A stretch of 64,000 nt of DNA. It comes from VRUE01 sp963718755 (GTDB lineage: Bacteria; Actinomycetota; Thermoleophilia; Solirubrobacterales; 70-9). The stretch covers positions 1 through 64,000 of the forward strand of contig OY970376.1 in assembly GCA_963718755.1 (NCBI GenBank), given 5' to 3'. This document shows, one piece after another, positions 36,244-43,922 of this stretch. The notes under the pieces are model-generated. The model worked only from the letters and a program-made list of their open reading frames with translations. It ran no database searches and was not told the DNA's origin. Both the position numbers and the translations under genes were made by a program. Numbering within the stretch: the first letter of the stretch is position 1; every line of letters starts with the position of its first letter.

Positions 36244-37596
36244 TTGAAGGCGCTCGGCGAACGGATTCGCAGCCTGCCCGAGCGGCACGGCCGCAAGACG
36301 CTGATCATGCTGGCGCTGATCCTGGCGCTGGGCTTCGGCCTGCGCGCCTATCGCGTGGTCGAGCCGCTGCAGACTCCCGGTGATGACGCGCGAGCCTACT
36401 TCGCGCTTTCCAAGGCTCTCTACGAGGAAGGCAGCTACGGCGGGCCGAGCTTCGAGGACGCCAGCGACTGGTCACCGGGGGCGCCGCTGCTCTACGCGGC
36501 CGCCTTCTACGCGACCGGCGGCGCCCGCGAAGGCACTGCGCGAATCGTCGAGCTGCTGCTCGGCCTTGCGGCGATCGTCATCGCCTACCTGCTGGGCAGG
36601 CGGATCAACTGCCGCCCGGCGGGTCTGATCGCGGCCTTCGGCGTCGCTGTCTATCCGCCCTTCATCCACTCGACCGGTGCGCTCTTCAGCGAGCCGCCGG
36701 CGATGTTCACGCTGCCGGCCGCCGTCCTCGCTTTCTTGTGGGCGGCCGAACAGGAGCGCTTACGCGCCTGGCTCATTCCCGGGTTTCTCTTCGGCCTGAC
36801 CGCCTTGATCCGGCCCGACTACCTGCCGGTCGGGATCGCCTTCGCCGTTCTGGCCGCGATCAGAGTCGGCCGAGAGCGGGGTTGGCAGCCGGGCCTCGCC
36901 GGGGCGGGCCTGCTCGCCGTCGCGCTGATACTCCCGATCGTCCCCTGGACGATCCACAACCAGGTCACGCTCGACCGCACCGTGCCGATCTCGACCGGCG
37001 GCGGCAAGGCGATCTACGTCGGCACGTTCCTGCCCGCCGACGGCGAGTACAAGCGGGTCAAGGCAAGGCTGGCCCTGCGCTACCTGAACCGCGACCTGCC
37101 GCCCGACTCCGAGGCCCTGGAGCGGGTCAACCCGACGCCGCTCTTCGATCGGGTGGCAGAGCGTTACCCCGAACTGCCGCGGGACGAGGCGCTGGGCAGG
37201 ATCGGCAAAGAGAACTTCTCCAAGTACTTCGGCGAAGCCCCGTTTGACTATCTGGCGATGACCGCGCGCAAGGTCTGGCGGATGTGGAGCGCCGGCATCG
37301 GCGAAGCGATGAGCAGCACCGCGGGCCGGGTCGCCCAGGGCCTGATCGTCCTGCTCGGCCTCGCCGGTCTCGGGGTACTGGCGCTGCGCCGGCGCTGGTG
37401 GGAGCTGGTCGCGATGGCAACCCCGATCCTCCTCGTCACCGCGGTCGGCGCCGCGTCTCTGGCGGCTCCGCGGCGCAACGAGATCCTGATGACGCTGATC
37501 TTTCCGCTTGCCGGCGTGGCGCTTGCACGGGTGGGTGCGGCCATATCCTCCAGCGGTCGATGGTCTCCCAAGCAGGCATCTTCCCCGCCGAACTGA
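36244..37596 (+). CDS. GT39-type membrane glycosyltransferase, second copy
   Basis: 450 aa, TTG start at 36244; about 9-10 helices. Same architecture as 34510-35808: acidic loop site TPGDDARAYFALSKALYEEG, WSPGAPLLYAAAFY, IRPDYLPVGIAF and VPWTIHNQVTLDRTVPISTG. The paralogues probably arose by duplication and diverged. The gene overlaps the following GT2 gene by 37 bp, so the two are co-expressed. The likely task is assembly of a cell-envelope glycan or glycolipid; the substrate is not shown. Confidence 0.8.
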   Translation: MKALGERIRSLPERHGRKTLIMLALILALGFGLRAYRVVEPLQTPGDDARAYFALSKALYEEGSYGGPSFEDASDWSPGAPLLYAAAFYATGGAREGTARIVELLLGLAAIVIAYLLGRRINCRPAGLIAAFGVAVYPPFIHSTGALFSEPPAMFTLPAAVLAFLWAAEQERLRAWLIPGFLFGLTALIRPDYLPVGIAFAVLAAIRVGRERGWQPGLAGAGLLAVALILPIVPWTIHNQVTLDRTVPISTGGGKAIYVGTFLPADGEYKRVKARLALRYLNRDLPPDSEALERVNPTPLFDRVAERYPELPRDEALGRIGKENFSKYFGEAPFDYLAMTARKVWRMWSAGIGEAMSSTAGRVAQGLIVLLGLAGLGVLALRRRWWELVAMATPILLVTAVGAASLAAPRRNEILMTLIFPLAGVALARVGAAISSSGRWSPKQASSPPN

Positions 37597-38627
37597 CGGC
37601 GCTACGCGCCACCGGCCTTCTGGTCGCGATTGCGATCGGCGCCTTCGCGATCGCTCGACGTCGCACCCTGCGCAACGTCGACGTGCTGATCCTGCTCGGA
37701 GCCGCGATCGGCCTGGCGATCGTCTCCGGCACCGAACTGACCGACGCGCTGCTATCGGCCTTCTCCTTCGAGCAGGGCAACGGCGGCCGCATCCTCGGCC
37801 TCGCCGTCTTCTCGATCTTCATCCTCTTCCTGCTGATCCTGCGGGCGCTCTCGCAGACGGCCCGCAACTCGCGCCAGCTCTCGGCGGTGCTCGAGGGGCT
37901 TGCCTGGGAGGAGTTCCGCCAGGCAAAGCTGCCGGAGCGCTTCCGCGGCAGGATCGCGATCCTCGTTCCCGCATACAACGAGGCCGAGAACGTCGGCCAG
38001 GTCCTCGACCTGATGCCAAGCGAGGTCTGCGGCGTGGAGACCGCGGTGCTCGTCGTCGACGACGGCTCGCGCGACGGCACCGGCGACGTTGCCGCCAAGC
38101 ACGGCGCGATCGTCGCCCGCCATGTGATCAATCGCGGTGGTGGCGCTGCGCTGCGCACCGGCTATCGCCTGATGGTCGACTCCGGGGCCGAGATCGTGGT
38201 CACGCTCGATGCCGACGGGCAGCACCTGCCGTCGGAGATGGAGCGGCTGGTCAAACCGGTGCTCGACGGCGAGGTCGACGTCGCCCATGGCTCCCGCGTG
38301 CTCGGCGAGGCCGATGACAACCACTTCGCCCGTGAGTTGGGGATCGTCTTCTTCAACCGCCTCGTCTCGTTCATCACCCGCACCAAGGTCAGCGACTGCT
38401 CCAACGGCTACCGCGCCGTCCGCGCCGCCGTCCTCCCCCAGCTCGTCCTGCGCCAGGAGCAGTTCCATACCTCCGAGTTCATGATCGAGGCGATCAAGCG
38501 CGGCATCCCCGCCAAGGAGATCCCGGTCACCGTCGCCAAGCGCCTCCACGGCCACTCGAAGAAGCCCGCCGTCGTCCGCTACGGCCTCGGCTTCGCCAAC
38601 GCGATCGTCAGGACCTGGCTGCGCTGA
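37560..38627 (+). CDS. DUF2304-GT2 fusion glycosyltransferase
   Basis: 355 aa. Residues about 1-120 form a DUF2304-like membrane domain (three helices ending in NSRQLSAVLEGLAWEE). Residues about 135-355 are a DPM1-like GT2 domain (ILVPAYNEAENVGQVL, VLVVDDGSRDGTGDVAAKHG, the DxD-type LDADGQHLPSEM, and GSRVLGEADDN). DUF2304 proteins usually lie beside such transferases as separate genes; here they are fused. A polyprenyl-phosphate sugar synthase that feeds the two GT39 enzymes is the natural reading. The ATG at 37560 overlaps the previous gene; the open frame further upstream is a shadow of that gene. Confidence 0.83.
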   Translation: MVSQAGIFPAELTALRATGLLVAIAIGAFAIARRRTLRNVDVLILLGAAIGLAIVSGTELTDALLSAFSFEQGNGGRILGLAVFSIFILFLLILRALSQTARNSRQLSAVLEGLAWEEFRQAKLPERFRGRIAILVPAYNEAENVGQVLDLMPSEVCGVETAVLVVDDGSRDGTGDVAAKHGAIVARHVINRGGGAALRTGYRLMVDSGAEIVVTLDADGQHLPSEMERLVKPVLDGEVDVAHGSRVLGEADDNHFARELGIVFFNRLVSFITRTKVSDCSNGYRAVRAAVLPQLVLRQEQFHTSEFMIEAIKRGIPAKEIPVTVAKRLHGHSKKPAVVRYGLGFANAIVRTWLR

Positions 38628-40089
38628 GCACCCCGAGGTCAAGGCTGCGCCAGAGATGGACGACGGCGTAGGAGCGCCAGGGTCGCCAGCGCTCGGCGAG
38701 CAGCGCCTCGCCCGCCCGGTCCCCCCGATGCCCTCGCTGCTCGAGGGCACGTCGCAAGCCGGCGTCGCCGAGCGGATAGGCGTCGGGATCGCCGAGCGCT
38801 CGCATCGCCACGTACGACGCGGTCCACGGGCCGACCCCGGGAATCGAGAGCAGGCCGGCAACCGAGGCCGCGGTGTCGGCACCCGCGTCGAGACTCAGCT
38901 CGCCCCGGTCGACCATACGGGCCAGCTCACGCAGAGCCCGCGCCCGACTGCCGGGCATCGGCAGGCTCGACGGATCGATTTGCGCCAGGGCCCAGCTCGT
39001 CGGGAACCGATGCGTAACCGTCCCGACCGGCTCTTCCAGTCGCTCGCCGTAGCGCTCGACCAGCTTCGCCGCGATGCCCCGGGCCGCGACAACCGAGACC
39101 TGCTGGCCGAGAATTGCGCGGACGGCCAACTCGAACCCGTCGGCGCAGCCGGGCACGCGCAGGCCCGGGCGAAGCCGGACGAGCTCGCCCAGGCAGCGGT
39201 CCTCGCCGAGCTGGGCGGAAACCGCCTGCGGATCGGCATCGAGATCGAGTAGGCGACGGCAGCGGGCAACCGCGGCGGTCAGGTCGCGCAGGTCGTCGAG
39301 CCACAACCGGCAGCGCACGGCGCCGTCCTCCGGTTGCAGCGCGACGATCGCACCGCCGCGCTGCAATGAGAGCGAGCGACGGTAGCCATCCTCGTCCAGC
39401 GCCTCGACGCCGGGCACCGCCCGCGCGGCGAGAAAGCGGAGCGACGACCCGCCGTCGAACGGCTGCCGGCAAGCGAGCCTCAGCTCGATCGCCCCGGGGG
39501 TCGCATCGCTCGCACGACGCCTGGCCCGCCGCCTCAACTCGGTTGGGGTACGTCCATAGACGGCTCTGATCGTGTCGTTGAACTGCCGCACGCTGCCGAA
39601 GCCGGCGGCCAGCGCAGCCTCGGCAAACGTGATCGGCGTCGACTCGATCAGCAGCCTCGCCGCCTGCGCTCGCTGAGCCCTGGCCAGTGCGACCGGGCCG
39701 GCGCCCACCTCGGCCGTGAGGATGCGCTGGAGCTGGCGCTCGCTGTAGCCAAGCTGCGCGGCTAGACCGGGGACGCCATCGCGGTCGACCGCTCCCTCGG
39801 CGATCAGGCGGAATGCCCGTCCGGCGACATCCGCGCGGCGGTTCCAGGCTGGAGAGCCGGGGGCCGCATCGGGATCGCAGCGCTTGCAGGCCCTGAGGCC
39901 GGCCTCGTGCGCAGCGGCGGCACTCTGGAAGAGCCGGACGTTGCGACGCTTCGGCAGCCGGGCCGGACAGCTCGGTCGGCAATAGATGCCGGTCGACAGC
40001 ACGCCGACGAAGAAATAGCCGTCGTAGCGCGGGTCGCGGCTGCGCATGAACCGGTAGCAGGCCTCGAAATCCGCGATCACATCGCCCAT
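38608..40089 (-). CDS. Ada-type regulator fused to AlkA glycosylase
   Basis: 493 aa repair fusion. The N-terminal Ada zinc domain has Cys37, Cys41, Cys68 and Cys71 (GIYCRPSC and CKRC), where Cys37 would take methyl groups from phosphotriesters. An AraC-type HTH follows (about 80-185, with YGRTPTELRR), then an AlkA-type 3-methyladenine glycosylase II (about 200-490). The last has a helix-hairpin-helix SIPGVGPWTASYVAMRALGD and its catalytic Asp in PLGDAGLRRAL. This architecture is known in actinobacteria and couples sensing of DNA alkylation to repair. The ATG at 40089 is used; the O6-methylguanine transferase domain of E. coli Ada is absent. Overlaps the GT2 gene convergently by 20 bp. Confidence 0.92.
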   Translation of the reverse strand: MGDVIADFEACYRFMRSRDPRYDGYFFVGVLSTGIYCRPSCPARLPKRRNVRLFQSAAAAHEAGLRACKRCDPDAAPGSPAWNRRADVAGRAFRLIAEGAVDRDGVPGLAAQLGYSERQLQRILTAEVGAGPVALARAQRAQAARLLIESTPITFAEAALAAGFGSVRQFNDTIRAVYGRTPTELRRRARRRASDATPGAIELRLACRQPFDGGSSLRFLAARAVPGVEALDEDGYRRSLSLQRGGAIVALQPEDGAVRCRLWLDDLRDLTAAVARCRRLLDLDADPQAVSAQLGEDRCLGELVRLRPGLRVPGCADGFELAVRAILGQQVSVVAARGIAAKLVERYGERLEEPVGTVTHRFPTSWALAQIDPSSLPMPGSRARALRELARMVDRGELSLDAGADTAASVAGLLSIPGVGPWTASYVAMRALGDPDAYPLGDAGLRRALEQRGHRGDRAGEALLAERWRPWRSYAVVHLWRSLDLGVLSAARS

Positions 40090-40231
40090 CGTGCCACGAC
40101 CGCAGCTTGGTCTCTGGCGGTTTTCGGACAGGTGAGACAACGGCCGTGACCGTGGCGGATTTCCGCGAGACAGAGCCTGGCAGCGAGCCTATCCTCGCCG
40201 CCAGCCAATCCGTCAATCGAGAGGAGCCCCG

Positions 40232-40627
40232 ATGCAGGACGTTGAGCGATTCATCCAGGTGTATGAGGAAATCTGGCCCAGCTTCGACGCCGCCCGGCTG
40301 GAGCAGTTCGAGATGGTCCACCCCGATGCAACCATCGACCACTCCGGCATGGAGCGGCCAATCCGCGGCGACGAGGAGCCCGACTACGTGCGCGGAATCA
40401 AGGCCGCGATGCCCGACATCTCACTCGAAACGCGAAACTGGGCCGCGCGAGGAAACGTCGTCTTCGTCGAGTACGCGATGGAAGCGACGGTGAATGGCGA
40501 GCGGCTCGCCTGGGACGGCATCGGGCGGTTTGTGTTGCGCGATGGCAAGGTGATCGACGCGATCGGGCGCTGGGACACGGCGGTGATCCAGGCCGCCTTG
40601 GGAGCTCAGCCGTCGACCGCGGGGTGA
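40232..40627 (+). CDS. SnoaL-like / NTF2-fold protein
   Basis: 131 aa, cytoplasmic. The layout is typical of SnoaL or ketosteroid-isomerase-like folds: an N-terminal helix (MQDVERFIQVYEEIWPSFDA), HPDATIDHSG, a middle strand-rich part and a closing RWDTAVIQAALG. A GAGAGGAG Shine-Dalgarno precedes the ATG. No catalytic role can be assigned. It overlaps the zinc-ribbon gene convergently. Confidence 0.7.
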   Translation: MQDVERFIQVYEEIWPSFDAARLEQFEMVHPDATIDHSGMERPIRGDEEPDYVRGIKAAMPDISLETRNWAARGNVVFVEYAMEATVNGERLAWDGIGRFVLRDGKVIDAIGRWDTAVIQAALGAQPSTAG

Positions 40628-40893
40628 CGCACCGCGGCCGGATCGGGCAGGAAGAGGTCGGTGCCACAGCGGGGGCAGACCTGGACGTAGAGCTTCACCG
40701 CCTTGCCGCAGGCCGGGCACTGGCGTTCGGGTTCGTCCTTCTCGCGGCGGTAGAGGATGACGGCGATCAGGCCCAACGGCGGCAGCATGGTGCCGATCAG
40801 CAACCAGAGCCAGAACGAGCTGCCCTTGGCGCGGCCGATGATCGCGGTCGCTAGCCCGAAGAAGAAGGCGATGATGAGGTACTCGAATCCCAC
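40606..40893 (-). CDS. small membrane protein with C-terminal zinc ribbon
   Basis: 95 aa, GTG start at 40893. Two hydrophobic helices (about 4-20 and 27-46) are followed by a zinc ribbon CPACGKAVKLYVQVCPRCG (about 59-77). Function unknown. The start lies inside the 3' end of the ndh gene (43 bp overlap), so it is probably expressed with it. Confidence 0.65.
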   Translation of the reverse strand: MGFEYLIIAFFFGLATAIIGRAKGSSFWLWLLIGTMLPPLGLIAVILYRREKDEPERQCPACGKAVKLYVQVCPRCGTDLFLPDPAAVRHPAVDG

Positions 40894-42176
40894 GGCTCCA
40901 TTGTCGCGCCCAAGCGCTGCGGATGCCCAATCGAGCCGACCTCGGCCAGGTCACGGCGGAAGGGCAGGCTGGCGGTCCAATCGATTACGGCTCGCGCCTT
41001 TCGGGCGACCCCCGGGATCTGACTCATGTGGTAAGTCCGTGCCATCCACCAGGCCGGGAAGCCGCGGAACTTGCGGCCGCCGACCCTGCCCACGGCCTTG
41101 TAGCGGCCGAGGTTGACGAAGGAGGCGTTGCCGCGGTACTCGAAGCGGCGAGCGCTGCCGACGCCCAGCTCGGCGGCGATGTTGCGGGCGGCGACGGGAC
41201 CCTGGCGAACCGCGTGCTGGGCCGTCGGCGGGTAGTGGCCGCCGCGTGGATCGGGCGCAGCTGCGCAGTCGCCGATCGCCCAGACCGAATCCGACCCCTG
41301 CACGCGCAGATATTCATCGACCGGGACGCGACCGCGCTCGTCGAGCGGCACGTTCAGATGGCGCAGGGTGGGATGCGGCGCCACCCCGGCGGTCCAGACC
41401 ACCGTTCGCGTCGGCAGCAGCTCGCCGCTTGAGAGGCGCGCGCGATCCGCACTGACCTCCTCCAGCGTCGTCTCCAGCCGGATGTCGATGCCACGGCCGC
41501 GCAGCTGGCGCAGGGCGTACTCGGCGAGGCCGGCGTCGATCTCCGGAAGCACCCGATCAGAGGCCTCGACCAGCACCCAGCGCATCCCGTGCAGGCGAGC
41601 ACGGGGGTAGCTCTCCATCGCGTCAGCGGCGAAGTCCTGAAGCTCGGCGAGTGCCTCGAGACCGGCGTAGCCCCCGCCGACGAATACGTAGGTGAGCAGC
41701 TCTTCGCGGCGGTTTGGGTCATCGCTGGCGTTGGCGGCCTCCAGCGTTTCGACCACATGATTGCGCAGCCAGATGGCGTCGGCGAGCGTTTTGAACCCAA
41801 CCGCGTGCTCGGCAAGGCCGGGCACCGGTAGCACCCGTGAGACGGAGCCAAGCGCAAGCAAGAGCTGGTCATAGAGAAGCCGCTCAACCTCGCCTTCGCG
41901 CGTGCGGAGCTCGACCGTGCGCCCTTCGGGATCGTGGCCGGAGATCGTCCCGAGCCGCAGGTAGGTGCGATCGAGGATCTCGCGCAGCGGCGTCACTACA
42001 TGGCGCGGCTCCAACGTCCCCGCGGCCGCCTCCGGCAGGAACGGCGTGTAGAGCAGGAAGTTGACGTCGTTGACCAGCACCAAGCGTGCCGACTGCTTCG
42101 GCATGATCCGCTCCAGCTCCCGCGCCGCCATCGCTCCACCGAAACCTCCACCGGCGATGACGACGTTCCAGGCCAT
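40851..42176 (-). CDS. ndh: type II NADH:quinone oxidoreductase
   Basis: Single-subunit, non-proton-pumping NADH dehydrogenase bound to the inner membrane face (441 aa). FAD motif VVIAGGGFGGAMAARELE (5-22) and a second Rossmann motif YVFVGGGYAGLEALAELQ for NADH (about 164-181) are clear, with VWTAGVAPHPTL and the FAD-binding VWAIGDCAAAPDPRGG. The quinone-site segment YPPTAQHAVRQG is kept. It would pass electrons to menaquinone made by the men genes at 22-31 kb. Its promoter lies inside a strong palindrome (42188-42218), so it is probably under a repressor. Confidence 0.9.
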   Translation of the reverse strand: MAWNVVIAGGGFGGAMAARELERIMPKQSARLVLVNDVNFLLYTPFLPEAAAGTLEPRHVVTPLREILDRTYLRLGTISGHDPEGRTVELRTREGEVERLLYDQLLLALGSVSRVLPVPGLAEHAVGFKTLADAIWLRNHVVETLEAANASDDPNRREELLTYVFVGGGYAGLEALAELQDFAADAMESYPRARLHGMRWVLVEASDRVLPEIDAGLAEYALRQLRGRGIDIRLETTLEEVSADRARLSSGELLPTRTVVWTAGVAPHPTLRHLNVPLDERGRVPVDEYLRVQGSDSVWAIGDCAAAPDPRGGHYPPTAQHAVRQGPVAARNIAAELGVGSARRFEYRGNASFVNLGRYKAVGRVGGRKFRGFPAWWMARTYHMSQIPGVARKARAVIDWTASLPFRRDLAEVGSIGHPQRLGATMEPWDSSTSSSPSSSG

Positions 42177-42182
42177 GAGCCC

Positions 42183-42218
42183 AACTTAGCACTTTGTAAC
42201 AACGTGTTACAAAGTGCT
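42183..42218 (-). promoter_or_regulatory. ndh promoter covered by a 31-bp operator palindrome
   Basis: Minus-strand -35-like TTGTAA (42207-42212), an 18-bp spacer and -10-like TAAGTT (42183-42188), then 6 nt to the ATG. The palindrome 42188-42218 has perfect 14-bp arms AGCACTTTGTAACA and TGTTACAAAGTGCT with a 3-nt centre. It spans the space between the two hexamers. This geometry is what a dimeric repressor (TetR- or GntR-like) would need; no such regulator gene is nearby. Confidence 0.6.
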
Positions 42219-42276
42219 GGACCGCACTTTCGTCCGCGGGACAGCATGGTTCCGGATGTAGCGCTAAAGTTTCAGG

Positions 42277-42336
42277 CGGTTTGTGGTATTCACAAATTTG
42301 AACGGCCCCGGGGTGCACCCGGGGCCGTTTCTTTTT
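42277..42336 (+). ncRNA. candidate small RNA ending in a strong terminator
   Basis: A plus-strand TAAAGT hexamer (42265-42270) is followed by a TTTGTG/CACAAA hairpin (42280-42296) and a perfect intrinsic terminator. No ORF is present and the neighbouring genes are both on the minus strand, so the terminator belongs to no annotated gene. An RNA of about 60 nt would result. Prediction only. Confidence 0.3.
42301..42336 (+). terminator. rho-independent terminator
   Basis: Perfect 12-bp stem AACGGCCCCGGG / CCCGGGGCCGTT with a 5-nt loop, followed by TTTCTTTTT. The U-tract is only on the plus strand, opposite to ndh and gatB. Confidence 0.8.
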
Positions 42337-42417
42337 GCGGTGCGCCCTCCTGACGCCGGTCAGGTCGCACTTTCAGCTCCAACTCTGGCCGCCCGCAGCG
42401 TCGCTCTCGTGGGCTGC

Positions 42418-42477
42418 GATCCGGGGAGGTCTCGACGGAGCCTCCCCGCTGTTGCTCCGGCGAGACCTCCCCGGATC
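42418..42477 (-). terminator. long hairpin beyond gatB
   Basis: Perfect 17-bp arms GATCCGGGGAGGTCTCG and CGAGACCTCCCCGGATC around 26 nt, which contain a smaller GGAG/CTCC hairpin. It starts 8 bp past the gatB stop. There is no U-tract, so it may stop transcription weakly or protect the 3' end. The DNA between it and the terminator at 42301-42336 shows nothing else. Confidence 0.45.
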
Positions 42478-42485
42478 GGAGTCGG

Positions 42486-43922
42486 TTAAAGCCCGAGCTG
42501 CTGGCGGATCAACCGGTTGACTTCGCCGCCGTCGGCGCGGCCCTTGGTCTCCTTCATCACGGCACCGACGATCGCCCCGATCGCCTTCTGGTTGCCGGAG
42601 CGGATCTGCTCGGCGGCGGCGGGATTGGCTTCGACGGCGGCCGCGACGATCGCCTCCAGCTCGCCGCTGTCGGAGATCTGGGCGAGGCCCTCGCGCTCGA
42701 CGATCGCCGTCGGGTCCCCGCCCTCGACGACCAGGGTGGCGAGCACCTGCTTGCCGCTGCCGTGGGAGATCTTCTTCTCCCCCACCATCGCGACGAGCGC
42801 CGCCAAGGCCGTTGGCGTGGCCTTCGAGTCGGCCGGATCGACGCCATCGGCCTGGCGCAGTGCCGCGGCAAGCTCGCCGGTGACCCAGTTGGCGATCACC
42901 TGCGCGTCAATGCCGGCCGCGCTGTCGCAGGCCGCTTCGAAGTAGGTCGCCGCCTCGGGATCTGCGGCGAGCTGAGCGGCGTTCTCCTCGGAGAGCTTCA
43001 ACTCCTCCTCGTAGCGTCGCATCCGCGCCTCTGGAAGCTCCGGCAGCGACTCGCGCGCTTCGCGCAGCATCGCCTCGGTCGGCGCCAGCGGCACCAGGTC
43101 GGGCTCGGGGAAGTAGCGGTAGTCGTGCGCTTCCTCCTTGGATCGCAGGGGCGTCAGCGAGCCGTCCTCGGGATGGAAGTGCAGGGTCTCCTGGGTGACG
43201 CTCCCCCCCGTCTCGATCAGCTCGCGCTGGCGTGCCAGCTCAGCCTCGATTCCCCGTTCGAGGAAGCGGAAGCTGTTCATGTTCTTCAGCTCGGTCTTGA
43301 CCCCCAGCTGCTCGCTGCCGACCGGGCGCACCGAGACGTTGCCATCGACCCGCAGGCTGCCCTCCTCCATGTTGACGTCGGAGACCTCGAGCTGGCGCAC
43401 CGTCGTGCGCAGCAGCCGCGCCCAGGCTCCGGCCTCAGCGGCGCTGCGAAGGTCGGGCTCGGTGACGATCTCGACCAGCGGCGTGCCACCGCGGTTGAAG
43501 TCGACCAGGGAGGCGCCGGAGCCGTGGATCCGCCCCGACTCGCCGAGGTGGATCGTCTTCGCCGCGTCCTCCTCGAGATGGGCGCGGTGAATGCGGATCC
43601 CGCCGAGCTTGCCGTTGACCGCAAGCGGTTCGTCGTACTGGCTGATTTGGTAGGCCTTCGGGTTGTCTGGATAGAAGTAGTTCTTGCGGTGGAAGGTGGA
43701 GCGGCCAGCCACTTCGCAGTCGAGCGCAGCGGCGATCTTCAGCGCGTAGCGGATCGCCTCTTCGTTGGGCACCGGCAGGACACCGGGATGGGCGAGGCAG
43801 ACGGGGCAGGTATGGACGTTGGGCTCGTCACCGAAGGAGAGCTCGCAGCCGCAGAACATCTTCGTCCTGGTCGAGAGCTGGACGTGGATCTCCAGCCCGA
43901 TCACTGCCTCCAGCTCAGCCAT
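42486..43922 (-). CDS. gatB: aspartyl/glutamyl-tRNA amidotransferase, subunit B
   Basis: Binds the mischarged tRNA and transfers ammonia to Glu-tRNA-Gln or Asp-tRNA-Asn (478 aa). It shows AVIGLEIHVQLSTRTKMFCGC, the zinc-type CxC and CPVCLAHPGVLP, DFNRGGTPLVEIVTEPD, VKTELKNMNSFRF and YRYFPEPDLVPL. The C-terminal YqeY-like domain includes SGNQKAIGAIVGAVM. The ATG at 43922 overlaps the gatA end by 8 bp. Confidence 0.97.
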   Translation of the reverse strand: MAELEAVIGLEIHVQLSTRTKMFCGCELSFGDEPNVHTCPVCLAHPGVLPVPNEEAIRYALKIAAALDCEVAGRSTFHRKNYFYPDNPKAYQISQYDEPLAVNGKLGGIRIHRAHLEEDAAKTIHLGESGRIHGSGASLVDFNRGGTPLVEIVTEPDLRSAAEAGAWARLLRTTVRQLEVSDVNMEEGSLRVDGNVSVRPVGSEQLGVKTELKNMNSFRFLERGIEAELARQRELIETGGSVTQETLHFHPEDGSLTPLRSKEEAHDYRYFPEPDLVPLAPTEAMLREARESLPELPEARMRRYEEELKLSEENAAQLAADPEAATYFEAACDSAAGIDAQVIANWVTGELAAALRQADGVDPADSKATPTALAALVAMVGEKKISHGSGKQVLATLVVEGGDPTAIVEREGLAQISDSGELEAIVAAAVEANPAAAEQIRSGNQKAIGAIVGAVMKETKGRADGGEVNRLIRQQLGL

